Shown here: positions 54,431 through 62,986 of the stretch, one piece after another
Layout: each line of letters opens with the position of its first letter
How positions within the stretch are numbered: the first letter of the stretch is position 1
From: Microtetraspora sp. NBRC 13810
Lineage (GTDB): Bacteria; Actinomycetota; Actinomycetes; Streptosporangiales; Streptosporangiaceae
NCBI RefSeq assembly: GCF_030268685.1
Contig: NZ_BSRQ01000006.1
Span: 62,001 to 126,000 of the forward strand
Direction: 5' to 3'
DNA length: 64,000 nt
Notes under the pieces: model-generated
Seen by the model: the letters and a program-made list of their open reading frames with translations, nothing else
Databases searched by the model: none
What the model was told of the DNA's origin: nothing
Made by a program: the position numbers and the translations under genes

Positions 54431-54899
54431 GCGTCACGCGCTCGTAAAGACCTCGCACGGAATGGTCGCGCGGGCGTGTCCCGCCGGTGCGCCACGCCGT
54501 GTGACGGGCACATTCGGGACCGCTCTTCGCCGCCGGACCCCTAGGGAGTATGTTCGGAGATGACCGTCCCCCACCGTCCCAGTCGCTCAACGCCCAGACC
54601 GCCCATCCCTCCCTCACCGCGTGCGGCTCACAGCAGGGCCCTCGGCGACTATTCGCCGAAGTCCGAGGCGTCGCGGGGCCCGATCGGAAAGAATTCGTCG
54701 AGGGCCGTGTGCCTCCCGCCCCACAACAGCGGGATGTAGGCCGATGAATGCGGCGAATGTGACCGGCGTCACATCCTCGGGGGCACTGTCCAGGAAGGCG
54801 ATGTTCGGACATGCCGGGTACGGTGCTGGCAGGCAACCGGCACACGCGAGAGACTCATGGGTCCGGGGGAAGATTGAGCACGACGACGAAGGGACTCGC
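54431..54899. other. Gene-free interval upstream of sepH
   Basis: No credible gene is visible on either strand; open frames here are Arg/Pro/Ser-rich. The interval holds a CRP-like palindrome at 54758-54773 and must contain the sepH promoter. Confidence 0.6.
54758..54773. promoter_or_regulatory. CRP-like site TGTGA-N6-TCACA upstream of sepH
   Basis: TGTGACCGGCGTCACA is an exact TGTGA-N6-TCACA palindrome and also fits the Streptomyces Crp pattern GTG-N6-GNCAC. It lies about 130 bases before the sepH start, a plausible activator position. Binding is not shown. Confidence 0.6.
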
Positions 54900-57800
54900 A
54901 TGCAGGAGCTCCGTCTCGTCGCGGTGAGCGAAGACGGCACGTATCTCGTGCTGGCCACGGCCGGCCGGGGTACGCGGTTCACGCTCCCCGTCGACGACCG
55001 GCTCCGTGCTGCGGTTCGCGGCAACTTCTCCCGTCTCGGCCAGTACGAGATCGAAGTGGAGAGTCCGTTGCGTCCCAAGGAGATCCAGGCTCGGATCCGA
55101 GCCGGTGAGTCCGCCGAGGAGATCGCCGCGACCGCGGGCATCCCGGTGGAGCGGGTCCGCTGGTTCGAAGGGCCGGTGCTCCAGGAGCGGGAGTACGTCG
55201 CCCAGCAGGCGCAGCGGGTGGCCGTACGGCTCCCCGGCGAGTCCGTACCCGGCCCGACCCTGGGCGACCTGGTCGCCGAGCGGCTGACCCGGCGCGGCGT
55301 GCCCGCCGACGAGATCGACTGGGACTCGTGCAAGCGCGACGACGGCATGTGGCGGATCAAGCTGGGATTCGTTTGGAACGGTCACACGCGGCACGCCGAG
55401 TGGCTCTTCGACCCGCGCCGCCGGCACATCTCCCCGCATGACGACGAGGCCCTGCGCCTGTCCGCCTCCGACTACGTCGAGCCGGCCGCCGACACCACGG
55501 TGACGCCGTTCGTGCCGCGGGTGGCCAAGCTCCAGCCGGTCCCGCCGCTGGCGCCCGAGCCGCTGATGCAGCCCCCCGTCCACTTCCCCACGGTCGTACG
55601 GCACGAGCCGCCCGGCCCGCCCGAGCCCGCCCCGCGCCCGTACACCCCCGCCGCCCTGTCCCGCTCCGAGCCGCCCGCCCTGCCACGCGCCGAGCCCGGT
55701 TTCGGCACGCCACGCGACACCGGCCACGGAACCCCGCGCGACACCGGCCACGGGACACCGCGGGACGCCGGCCACGGCACGGCACGCGACACCGGTTACG
55801 GGACATCGCGCGACACCGGTTATGGGACATCGCGCGACACCGGTCACGGGAGCCCGCGCGACGCCGGTTACGACAGCCGCGAGCCCGCCTTCGGCTCCCA
55901 CCGCGACGCCGACCCGGCCGCGTCCCGCCGCCCAGCCCATCCTTCCCAGGGCGTCCCGCAGCTTCCCCAGGGCTCGTCGCACCCGTCCCAGGCATACGCC
56001 CAGGGCGCGGCGCACAGCTCCCACGGTCAGGGCCAGCCGCCGCGTCCGCAGGCCCCCGCCGCCCACACCACCGCCACCCAGCTCCCGCTCATGCAGCCGC
56101 ACGAGCCGTCCGCAGCGGACCCCGCCAACGGGCAGGCCCCGGCCGGACCGCCCCCGAACGGGCAGTTCCCGAACGGCCAGCCGCCGCTCGCCGAACTCCC
56201 GGTCGGCCGGCTCCCGCTCGCCCACCTCCCGATCGGCCACCCCCTCGCCGGGCAGCCCCAGCAGGGCCAGACCCCGAACGCCCCGACGGCGAACACACCG
56301 GCACCCGGCGTCCCGGCACCGGGCGTCCCCGCACCGGGCCAGGCGCCGAACGGACAGGCCGCCATCCAGCCCACGGCCGCACAGCCCACGACCGGGCAGT
56401 TCCCGGCCGGGCACGCTCCGGCCGAGCAGGCGGTGCAGCACGGCCATCCAGCCCAGCCTCAGGCAGGCTCGTCCCCTACGGCTTCCGCCCCGGCCCCGGC
56501 CCCGGCCGCACAGCCCGCGGCCCCGGCCACACCCACAGAGGCGACAGCCGCCACGGGCACACCCGTGACAAATACGACAGATGCGGGCACGTCCACTGCG
56601 GACGCGCCCGCCTCGGGCGTATCCGGCCCTGCGCCGGCCACCTCGGGGACAGCCGCCCCGGCCTCTCCTCCACCCGCCACGGCTCCGCACCCCACCGCAA
56701 CGCCTCCGGCTCCCGCCGTACAGACCACGCAGCCGCAGACCGCGGAGACCGCGCAGACGCAGCAGACCGCGGAGGCCGCACAGGCACGACCGGCGCACCA
56801 GCAGACCGCACAGCCGCCGGCCGCACAGGCACAGTCCGCCGCACCATCCGCCTCCGAGGCTTCGGCCGCCGGGAACGCCCCGGCCACCGCGACCGCTTCT
56901 GCTTCCGTGGACGCTCCCGTTGCCACGGGTGCTGCGGGCGCGTCCGCCGCTGGGGCTTCGGAAACGGCCCAAGCGAGCGTTCCCGAGGCGGCTCCCGCGG
57001 GTGCTTCCGCGGCTACGGATCCCGCCGCTCAGCAAGCCGTTTCGCAGCCCGCCACGTCGCCCTCCGAGGCCCCGGCCGCCACCCAGGCGTCCCAGTCTCC
57101 GTCGGCGACGGCGTCACAGCCCGCCGCCGCCCGAGCGGCTTCCAGCACGCAGACTCCCGCCGGGGCGGCCACCGGGGACACGGCGACCGCGTCCTCTGAG
57201 GCGGCCTCGCCGTCGTCCGGGAAGGCGGAGACGGCCACGCCGCTTTCCGAGGGCCAGGCGGAAGCCGTACCCGCGTCCCAGGCCGGTGGAGAGGTCGCGA
57301 CCGCGTCCACCACCCCGGCCGATGCCGCACAGGCCGAGGCTCCCGCGACGAGCCAGGAAGCCGCCGCACCGAAGGCACCGGCGCCCACTCCCGCGCCTCC
57401 GGCCACGCCCGGCGTCGTCCCCTCCGCCGCGCCTGCCACGCCTGCGGGTACGCCGGTCGCCACGCCTGCCACGACTCCGGGCGCGCCGGTCGCCACGCCT
57501 GCCGCAACGCCGGGTACGCCGGTCACCACGCCTGCCGTGGCTCCGGATGCGCCCGCCGTACCGGATGCACCGGCTCAGCCCGTGAACGTTCCGGCGCCCT
57601 CGGGGCCGGAGTCGCCGGTCGCCCCGGCGGCTCCCGCCGTACCGAAGACCGGCACGGCCGCACCGGCTCCCGCCGCTACCCCCGCGACCCCCGCCGCGCC
57701 CGCCGCGGCGACGGCTGAGGGAGCGGGTGGCGAGGGCGCGGAGAGCGAGGCCCCGGCTCCGGCCGCGCCTGCCGCCAAGCAGCGGGAGGCGGGCAAGCCC

Positions 57801-58052
57801 ACGCCCGCGGTACCGGCGGCGAGGGTCGGCGGAGACGGCAAGGGCAAGAAGGACGAGGCCAAGCGCCAGGAGGCCGAGGCGCCCGCCGAGCCGCCCGCGG
57901 AGGAGGCGGCCGAGGCTCCGCCGCAGCCCACTCCCCCGCCCGCACCCGCTCCCAAGCCTCCGCCCGCGAGGCCGGCGAAGAAGTCCCGCAGCCGCCGCGC
58001 CTCCGTGCCCACCTGGGACGAGATCATGTTCGGCGCCCGCCGCCAGGACTGA
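54900..58052 (+). CDS. sepH: SepH septation protein with greatly expanded linker
   Basis: A 1050-residue cell-division protein that in Streptomyces binds FtsZ and promotes its assembly. The N-terminal DUF3071 domain (1-200) contains MQELRLVAVSEDGTYLVL, the helix-turn-helix RAGESAEEIAATAGIPVERV, and WRIKLGFVWNGHTRHAEWLF. A linker of over 800 residues follows: octapeptide GTPRDTGH repeats (269-324), Gln/Pro/Gly-rich sequence, then Ala/Pro/Thr-rich sequence with an 11-residue repeat near 850-880. The conserved C-terminus SRRASVPTWDEIMFG is intact. Streptomyces SepH is about a third of this length. ATG 54900 has GAAGGGA upstream. Confidence 0.92.
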   Translation: MQELRLVAVSEDGTYLVLATAGRGTRFTLPVDDRLRAAVRGNFSRLGQYEIEVESPLRPKEIQARIRAGESAEEIAATAGIPVERVRWFEGPVLQEREYVAQQAQRVAVRLPGESVPGPTLGDLVAERLTRRGVPADEIDWDSCKRDDGMWRIKLGFVWNGHTRHAEWLFDPRRRHISPHDDEALRLSASDYVEPAADTTVTPFVPRVAKLQPVPPLAPEPLMQPPVHFPTVVRHEPPGPPEPAPRPYTPAALSRSEPPALPRAEPGFGTPRDTGHGTPRDTGHGTPRDAGHGTARDTGYGTSRDTGYGTSRDTGHGSPRDAGYDSREPAFGSHRDADPAASRRPAHPSQGVPQLPQGSSHPSQAYAQGAAHSSHGQGQPPRPQAPAAHTTATQLPLMQPHEPSAADPANGQAPAGPPPNGQFPNGQPPLAELPVGRLPLAHLPIGHPLAGQPQQGQTPNAPTANTPAPGVPAPGVPAPGQAPNGQAAIQPTAAQPTTGQFPAGHAPAEQAVQHGHPAQPQAGSSPTASAPAPAPAAQPAAPATPTEATAATGTPVTNTTDAGTSTADAPASGVSGPAPATSGTAAPASPPPATAPHPTATPPAPAVQTTQPQTAETAQTQQTAEAAQARPAHQQTAQPPAAQAQSAAPSASEASAAGNAPATATASASVDAPVATGAAGASAAGASETAQASVPEAAPAGASAATDPAAQQAVSQPATSPSEAPAATQASQSPSATASQPAAARAASSTQTPAGAATGDTATASSEAASPSSGKAETATPLSEGQAEAVPASQAGGEVATASTTPADAAQAEAPATSQEAAAPKAPAPTPAPPATPGVVPSAAPATPAGTPVATPATTPGAPVATPAATPGTPVTTPAVAPDAPAVPDAPAQPVNVPAPSGPESPVAPAAPAVPKTGTAAPAPAATPATPAAPAAATAEGAGGEGAESEAPAPAAPAAKQREAGKPTPAVPAARVGGDGKGKKDEAKRQEAEAPAEPPAEEAAEAPPQPTPPPAPAPKPPPARPAKKSRSRRASVPTWDEIMFGARRQD
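55704..55871 (+). repeat. Seven 24-bp tandem repeats inside sepH
   Basis: Seven consecutive 24-base units encode eight-residue variants of GTPRDTGH, GTSRDTGY and GSPRDAGY (residues 269-324). The units are all in frame, so gain or loss of copies only changes linker length. A second, 33-bp period (GTPVATPATTP type) lies near 57440-57545. Confidence 0.92.
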
Positions 58053-58067
58053 CCACGCCCGTGACCC

Positions 58068-58103
58068 GAAGAGGGCGCCGTCCACCAGGACGGCGCCCTC
58101 TTC
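58068..58103 (+). terminator. sepH terminator
   Basis: A perfect 15-bp stem (GAAGAGGGCGCCGTC and complement) with a 6-base loop, starting 15 bases after the sepH stop. The strongest hairpin in the window. Confidence 0.92.
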
Positions 58104-58248
58104 CGTTCCGGCGGAGAACCACCAGTACCCCCACATCCCACGCCGCACACGGAACGGGCCAGAGGACACCGATATCCCGCTCCAGATAGGAGGCGAACCC
58201 ACAACGCCCACTCCGGAAGCGGACGGCAGAAGATCCACATCCAAAGCG

Positions 58249-58353
58249 ACCCACTTCGGAGGCGAACCCTGAACCACCCACATCACACGCGGGCCCGGAC
58301 CACCCACATCAGAGGCGAGCCACGGACCACACACATCGGAGGCGAGTGCTGGA
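58249..58353. repeat. Four imperfect 25-27-bp intergenic tandem repeats
   Basis: Units at 58249-58273, 58274-58299, 58300-58326 and 58327-58353 share CCACCCACATC and GAGGCGA blocks. They lie in the 339-base gap between convergent sepH and the PH-domain gene. No gene, promoter or further hairpin is evident in the rest of this gap. Confidence 0.7.
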
Positions 58354-58391
58354 CCGCCCGCTTCCCCTTCCGGTCCGGAGGGGATGCGAGG

Positions 58392-60296
58392 TCAGGTGGT
58401 GGGGGGATCCGTGGGGGAATGGGCGGCGGGGTGGGGGATGGTGAAGGGGGAGAGCCAGTCGGGGGTCACCTCGGCGGCGAAGGCGGGGCCGTCGGCTTCT
58501 GAGACGTCGATGGCCTCGTAGCCGCCGACTCCGGCTCCGACGCCGGCGATCACGGTCATCAGCGCGACCCGCCGCTGGAACCACGTCTGGCGGAAGGTCC
58601 AGCCGACGACGGCGCGGCGTTCGACCACGGCCTGGGAGCGGCGCAGGGAGCCGGAGCGGACGGACAGCCGGGTGCCGTCGTAGGTGTGGCCGAGCGAGCG
58701 GTAGCGGTCGAGGCCGAGGGGGACGCCGGCCAGGGCGAGCAGCAGCGCGAGCACCGGCAGGACCCACCAGACGCCGACGCCGGTGGTCAGGGCGGGCACG
58801 GCGCCGAGCGCGGCCAGCGCCAGCCAGGGCGCGATGGCCCGGAACAGGCGCCGCTTCCTGGCGGAGGGTGGGTGCGTGCGCAGCGGCGCGGTCAGTTCGC
58901 CGACGGCTTCGCGGGTCACGTCCAGTGCCGCGGCGCGCGGTACCACCGGGAGCAGTTGCCCACGGTTCTGGGAGTCGCCGAGCCCGGACACGATCGCCCA
59001 CACCCGTGCCACCCCGGCCCAGCGTTCGGCCAGCGCCTCGACGATCTCGTAGCCCCTGACCCTGCGCCGCTCCAGCGACACGCTGCGCCGGTTGACCAGA
59101 CCGCGCTCGGCGACGAGGTAGCCGTCGCGGGCGCGGAGGGTGAAGTCCCAGTTCAGCACCGAGTACATCAGCACGCCGAGGAACGGCATCGCGGCGATGA
59201 GCAGCAGCGCGGCGGCCACCAGCAGGTAGGGCCGGTGCCACAGCCACTCCCCGATGCTGAGGGCGGTGCGCCCGCTGACCCCGAACTGCTCCGCCCACTG
59301 GAAGAGCACGCCCACGGCGCCCGCCACCAGCGCGAACGGCGTGAACAGGTAGGCGCCGGAGAGCGGGCCGAAGGTCAGCCACTTGCGCGGTACCCGGAGG
59401 TAGACGGTCTCCGGGGCGACCTGCCGTACCGCGGGCTCGCCTGCCCCGGTGAGGGCCGCTGCGTCGCCGGGCGGCAGGGTGGGCGGCGTGGTCCCGGCGG
59501 TCGCCGGCGTCGCGTCTGGGGCGTCCAAGGGCCCGTGCGGCGGCATCTGGCGGGCCGTACCGGGAGCGGCGTCCGGGGTCTGCGCCGCGCGTACCCGAGA
59601 CGGGCGCAGGAGGAGGGTCCTGAGCCGCTCGGCCTCGGCCAGGGTGACGCCGTCTAGCTCGCCTTCCTGCTTGTCGGCCGAGCCGTGCGCGGCCGTGTCG
59701 ATCCGCAGTACGGCGAGGCCGAGCAGGCGGTGCAGCGGCGGTGTGGTGACGTCGACGCCGCGGACACGTTCCAGCGGGATGGTCCGCACCGAACGGCTGA
59801 CCAGCGACCGGGTGAGCTCCAGGCGGTCGCCCACGATCTGGTACGTGAAGGTGGCCCAGCGCAGCACCGAGTAGGCCACCGAGCCGACGACCGCGACCGC
59901 GGCCCAGCCGAACGACGACGGCGAGAACCCGCCCACGAAGAGCACGCCCGCCAGCGGGAGCAGCAGCGAGGGCAGCATCCGCACCGGATCGATCAGCAGC
60001 ACCAGCGGGCTCAGCCGCGACGGCACGGCCTCCGCGGGCATGCCGTACGGCGGCGGACCGGGAGGCCCCTGCGGCGGGACCCCGTACGGCGGGCCGGCAT
60101 GCCCCTGCCCATGCCCCTGCCCATGGCCCTGCCCCGGGCTCTGCGCCGGGCTCTGCGGCGACGGCCACGGAGGCACGGGCCCCTGAGACGGCGGGCCCTG
60201 GGGGTGTTGCGGGGGCGCGGGGACGGGCGGGGTGGGACCGGGGGCCGGGCGGTCCGGTGGCCGGGAGGCGGGATCGGGGTCCGGAGGGTGGGTCAT
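58392..60296 (-). CDS. Large bacterial PH-domain (YdbT-like) membrane protein
   Basis: A 634-residue membrane protein. The cytoplasmic N-terminus (1-85) is Pro/Gln/Gly-rich with a GQGHGQGHGQGH repeat. Three copies of the pattern 'hydrophobic pair plus bPH domain' follow, each with its own strand set, e.g. YQIVGDRLELTRSLVSRSVRTIPLERV, FTLRARDGYLVAERGLVNRRSVSLERRRV, and TRLSVRSGSLRRSQAVVERRAV. This matches YdbS/YdbT-type proteins, which aid export or resistance to envelope stress in Bacillus. It starts within the stop of the smaller PH protein (ATGA), so the two act together. Confidence 0.88.
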   Translation of the reverse strand: MTHPPDPDPASRPPDRPAPGPTPPVPAPPQHPQGPPSQGPVPPWPSPQSPAQSPGQGHGQGHGQGHAGPPYGVPPQGPPGPPPYGMPAEAVPSRLSPLVLLIDPVRMLPSLLLPLAGVLFVGGFSPSSFGWAAVAVVGSVAYSVLRWATFTYQIVGDRLELTRSLVSRSVRTIPLERVRGVDVTTPPLHRLLGLAVLRIDTAAHGSADKQEGELDGVTLAEAERLRTLLLRPSRVRAAQTPDAAPGTARQMPPHGPLDAPDATPATAGTTPPTLPPGDAAALTGAGEPAVRQVAPETVYLRVPRKWLTFGPLSGAYLFTPFALVAGAVGVLFQWAEQFGVSGRTALSIGEWLWHRPYLLVAAALLLIAAMPFLGVLMYSVLNWDFTLRARDGYLVAERGLVNRRSVSLERRRVRGYEIVEALAERWAGVARVWAIVSGLGDSQNRGQLLPVVPRAAALDVTREAVGELTAPLRTHPPSARKRRLFRAIAPWLALAALGAVPALTTGVGVWWVLPVLALLLALAGVPLGLDRYRSLGHTYDGTRLSVRSGSLRRSQAVVERRAVVGWTFRQTWFQRRVALMTVIAGVGAGVGGYEAIDVSEADGPAFAAEVTPDWLSPFTIPHPAAHSPTDPPTT

Positions 60297-60808
60297 GTGG
60301 CGTCGTCCCTCAGCTCCTCGGCGCGATGGGCGAGGCTCTCGGACAGCCGGGCCGCGACCGTGTAGTCGAGACCCTTGATCGTCGAGGATCCGGCGTAGGA
60401 GGCGGTGCGGATCTCCACGGTGGCCAGGCCGAGCAGGCGCTCGAACCACCCCTGCGCCTTGTCCACCGTCTGGATCCGGCTGACCGGCACGAACACCCAC
60501 TCCCTGCTGATCCAGCCGGACCGGGCGTAGACCACGTCGCTCGACAGCTCCCAGCGGTGCACCGCGTACCGCCAGAAGGGCTCGATCACCACGAAGGGCG
60601 CCATCAGCACTCCGACGGCGACGGGCAGCCACCAGACGTTGTCCGACAGCCAGCCGGGCACCCACGACCAGCCGCTGCCGTCGATCCACACGGCGGCCAG
60701 CATCGAACCGCCGACCAGAAGCGCGAACCCGAACAGCGCTTCCAGCAGCCATAGCGTGATGGCCCGCCGGGAGACCCGGTTGACCGGATCGCGTAGTGGG
60801 ACGCTCAC
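60293..60808 (-). CDS. Small bacterial PH-domain (YdbS-like) membrane protein
   Basis: A 171-residue protein with two membrane segments (about 16-42 and 58-78) and one bPH domain (YAVHRWELSSDVVYARSGWISREWVFVPVSRIQTVD). It is the first gene of a two-gene operon with the large PH protein, four-base overlapped. GTG start; the 204 bases between it and the divergent ABC operon hold both promoters. Confidence 0.9.
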   Translation of the reverse strand: MSVPLRDPVNRVSRRAITLWLLEALFGFALLVGGSMLAAVWIDGSGWSWVPGWLSDNVWWLPVAVGVLMAPFVVIEPFWRYAVHRWELSSDVVYARSGWISREWVFVPVSRIQTVDKAQGWFERLLGLATVEIRTASYAGSSTIKGLDYTVAARLSESLAHRAEELRDDAT

Positions 60809-60966
60809 CGCACCCCCTCGCCCATGCCGCGGGCATCCGCCACCGCGCTGTCGTACGGCCTCGCTCGCTCGCTCACGTTGCCCAGCCTAGAAGGTCCGAT
60901 GCGTCGAGATCGAGAAGAAGGGTCAGCGGACTGTCAGCGGGCGGAGCGGCGTCTCAGGGAAATGTC

Positions 60967-60982
60967 AGTGGTCTGGTCCACT
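60967..60982. promoter_or_regulatory. Candidate operator upstream of the DrrAB-type ABC operon
   Basis: AGTGGTCTGGTCCACT, 5-bp arms around a near-symmetric centre, 30 bases before the ATPase start. Its position would suit a repressor of an efflux pump, but no regulator gene is adjacent in the window. Confidence 0.35.
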
Positions 60983-61012
60983 CTGGAGTCCTACGACCAG
61001 AAGGAGATGAAC

Positions 61013-61981
61013 ATGGGTTATGCCATCGAGGCAGAAGGGCTGGTGAAGCACTATGGCTCTACCAAGGCTCTCGACGGCGTCGACCTCGTCGTGCCTCAGG
61101 GGCGCCTGCTCGGGGTGCTCGGGCCCAACGGGGCGGGCAAGACCACCGCGGTGCGCGTCCTCGCGACCCTGCTCCGCCCCGACGCGGGCAGGGCCACGGT
61201 GGGCGGGTTCGACGTCGTCCGCGAGGCGCACCAGGTGCGCTCGCTGATCGGCCTCACCGGTCAGTACGCCGCGGTCGACGAGATGCTCACCGGGGTGGAG
61301 AACCTCGTGATGATCGGCCGCTTACTCGGACTCTCCCGCGCGGAGGCGAAGAGCCGGGCGGGCGAGCTGCTGGAGCGGTTCGCGCTGACCGAGGCGGGCG
61401 GGCGCGCCGCCAAGACGTTCTCCGGCGGCATGCGCCGGCGGCTCGACCTGGCGGCCAGCCTGGTGGGCAGGCCGCAGGTGCTCTTCCTCGACGAGCCCAC
61501 CACCGGCCTCGACCCGCGCAGCCGCACCGACCTGTGGGACGTCGTGCGCGGCCTGATGGCCGACGGCGTCACCGTGCTGCTCACCACGCAATACCTGGAG
61601 GAGGCCGACCAGCTCGCCGACGACATCGTGGTCTTCGACCACGGCAAGGTGATCGCCTCGGGCACCTCCGACCAGCTCAAGGCGACCACCGGCGCGCAGG
61701 TCCTGGAGGTCAGGCCGCTGGACGGGGACCGTCTCGACCTGGTCGCCCAGGTGGTCGGCGAGATCATCGGCGCCGCTCCGGAGACCGCGGGCGGCCGGGT
61801 GACGGCCGCCGTGCACGACCCGGCCGTGGTCCCCGTGATCGTGCGCCGGCTCGACGAGCTCGGCGTCATCGCGTCCGAGCTGTCGCTCCGCAAGTCCAGC
61901 CTCGACGAGGTGTTCCTGGCCCTGACCGGGCACCGCGCCGAGGACCAGCCCGCACAGGAGAAGGAAGAGGTCCCGGCGTGA
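61013..61981 (+). CDS. Daunorubicin-resistance-type ABC exporter ATPase (DrrA-like)
   Basis: A 322-residue ATPase with Walker A GPNGAGKTT, signature TFSGGMRRRLDLA, Walker B VLFLDEPTTGLDP, TTQYLEEADQLAD after the switch region, and the C-terminal domain typical of DrrA (RKSSLDEVFLALTG). AAGGAG stands six bases before ATG 61013; an ATG two codons earlier overlaps that site and is not used. With the next gene it forms a type 2 exporter for hydrophobic compounds or antibiotics. The substrate is unknown. Confidence 0.93.
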   Translation: MGYAIEAEGLVKHYGSTKALDGVDLVVPQGRLLGVLGPNGAGKTTAVRVLATLLRPDAGRATVGGFDVVREAHQVRSLIGLTGQYAAVDEMLTGVENLVMIGRLLGLSRAEAKSRAGELLERFALTEAGGRAAKTFSGGMRRRLDLAASLVGRPQVLFLDEPTTGLDPRSRTDLWDVVRGLMADGVTVLLTTQYLEEADQLADDIVVFDHGKVIASGTSDQLKATTGAQVLEVRPLDGDRLDLVAQVVGEIIGAAPETAGGRVTAAVHDPAVVPVIVRRLDELGVIASELSLRKSSLDEVFLALTGHRAEDQPAQEKEEVPA

Positions 61982-62805
61982 CCGCCCTGACGACCCAAGC
62001 GGCGCCCGAAGCGGCGCCCGGGAGGCCGACGTCCCGGCGCGTCGGCCCCGCCGCCACGCTGCAGCAGACCATGACGCTGGCCTGGCGGAGCCTGGTGCAG
62101 ATCAAGCACAACCCGTGGGAGCTGCTCGACCTGAGCATCCAGCCCATCATGTTCGTGCTGCTGTTCACCTACGTGTTCGGCGGCGCGATCTCCGGCTCGA
62201 CGGGCGACTACCTCCAGTTCGCCCTGCCCGGCCTGCTCGTGCAGAACGCGCTGTTCTACACGCTCACCACGGCGATCGGTCTCAACACCGACATCACCAA
62301 GGGCGTCTTCGACCGGCTGCGCAGCCTGCCCATCGCGCGCACCGCGCCGCTGTCCGGGCGGATCATCGCCGACACGTTCAAGCAGGTGTGGGCGTTCGCG
62401 CTGCTGATCGGGTTCGGCATGCTGCTGGGCTTCCGGATCACGACCGGGGTGGCCGGTCTGCTGGGCGCGCTGGCGCTGCTGGTGATCGTGGCGCTGGCGA
62501 TGTCGTGGATGTCGGTCCTGATCGGCCTCAAGGCGACCAGTCCCGAGAAGGTGCAGATGATCGCCTTCTCGGTGATGATGCCGCTGACCTTCACCAGCAG
62601 CGCGCTGGTCAGCCCGGACACCTTCCCGGGCTGGCTGGAGTTCTGGGCCGACCTCAACCCGGTCAGCCACCTGTCCGACGCCATCCGCGGCCTGCTGATC
62701 GGCGGCGAGGTGGGCGGCCCCGCGATGATCTCGCTGCTCTGGGCGGCCGGCTTCGTGGTGGTCTTCGCCCCGCTGGCCATCCGCGTCTTCCGCAACACCG
62801 CCTGA
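61978..62805 (+). CDS. ABC-2 type permease (DrrB-like)
   Basis: A 275-residue protein with six membrane segments. ABC-2 family stretches seen are QPIMFVLLFTYVFGGAI, GVFDRLRSLPIARTAPLSGR, MMPLTFTSSALVSPDTFPGWL and NPVSHLSDAIRGLLIGG. GTG start overlaps the ATPase stop (GTGA). It forms the transmembrane half of the exporter. The following 181 bases to the convergent TPR gene hold no gene. Confidence 0.93.
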   Translation: MTALTTQAAPEAAPGRPTSRRVGPAATLQQTMTLAWRSLVQIKHNPWELLDLSIQPIMFVLLFTYVFGGAISGSTGDYLQFALPGLLVQNALFYTLTTAIGLNTDITKGVFDRLRSLPIARTAPLSGRIIADTFKQVWAFALLIGFGMLLGFRITTGVAGLLGALALLVIVALAMSWMSVLIGLKATSPEKVQMIAFSVMMPLTFTSSALVSPDTFPGWLEFWADLNPVSHLSDAIRGLLIGGEVGGPAMISLLWAAGFVVVFAPLAIRVFRNTA

Positions 62806-62986
62806 CGGGCGCCCGTCGCACCGGCGCCGGACGACGTGCCCTCCGGGGGCGCCCTCCGGATGCCTTCCCGGTGACCGGGGGCGTCCGCGAGGGCGTCCCC
62901 GGGTGGTCCGGGGCCGGGAGCGGCGGCTGGGTCACTCCCCAGGGTGGTAGCGGGGGCGCTCCCTGGGAGGGTGGCCGGGTCCCAGG

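Noticed and set aside
54440-54845. Minus-strand coding sequence between the transglycosylase and sepH
   Set aside because: Short frames such as one ending GRHTALDEFFPIG look protein-like locally but have no start codon or ribosome binding site, and no recognisable family.
55704-55871. Regular 24-bp repeats resembling a CRISPR array
   Set aside because: No spacers; the units are contiguous, in frame and encode GTPRDTGH repeats of SepH.
54855-57035. Minus-strand open frame of 726 codons opposite sepH
   Set aside because: Gly/Arg/Cys-rich low-complexity product mirroring the sepH repeats.
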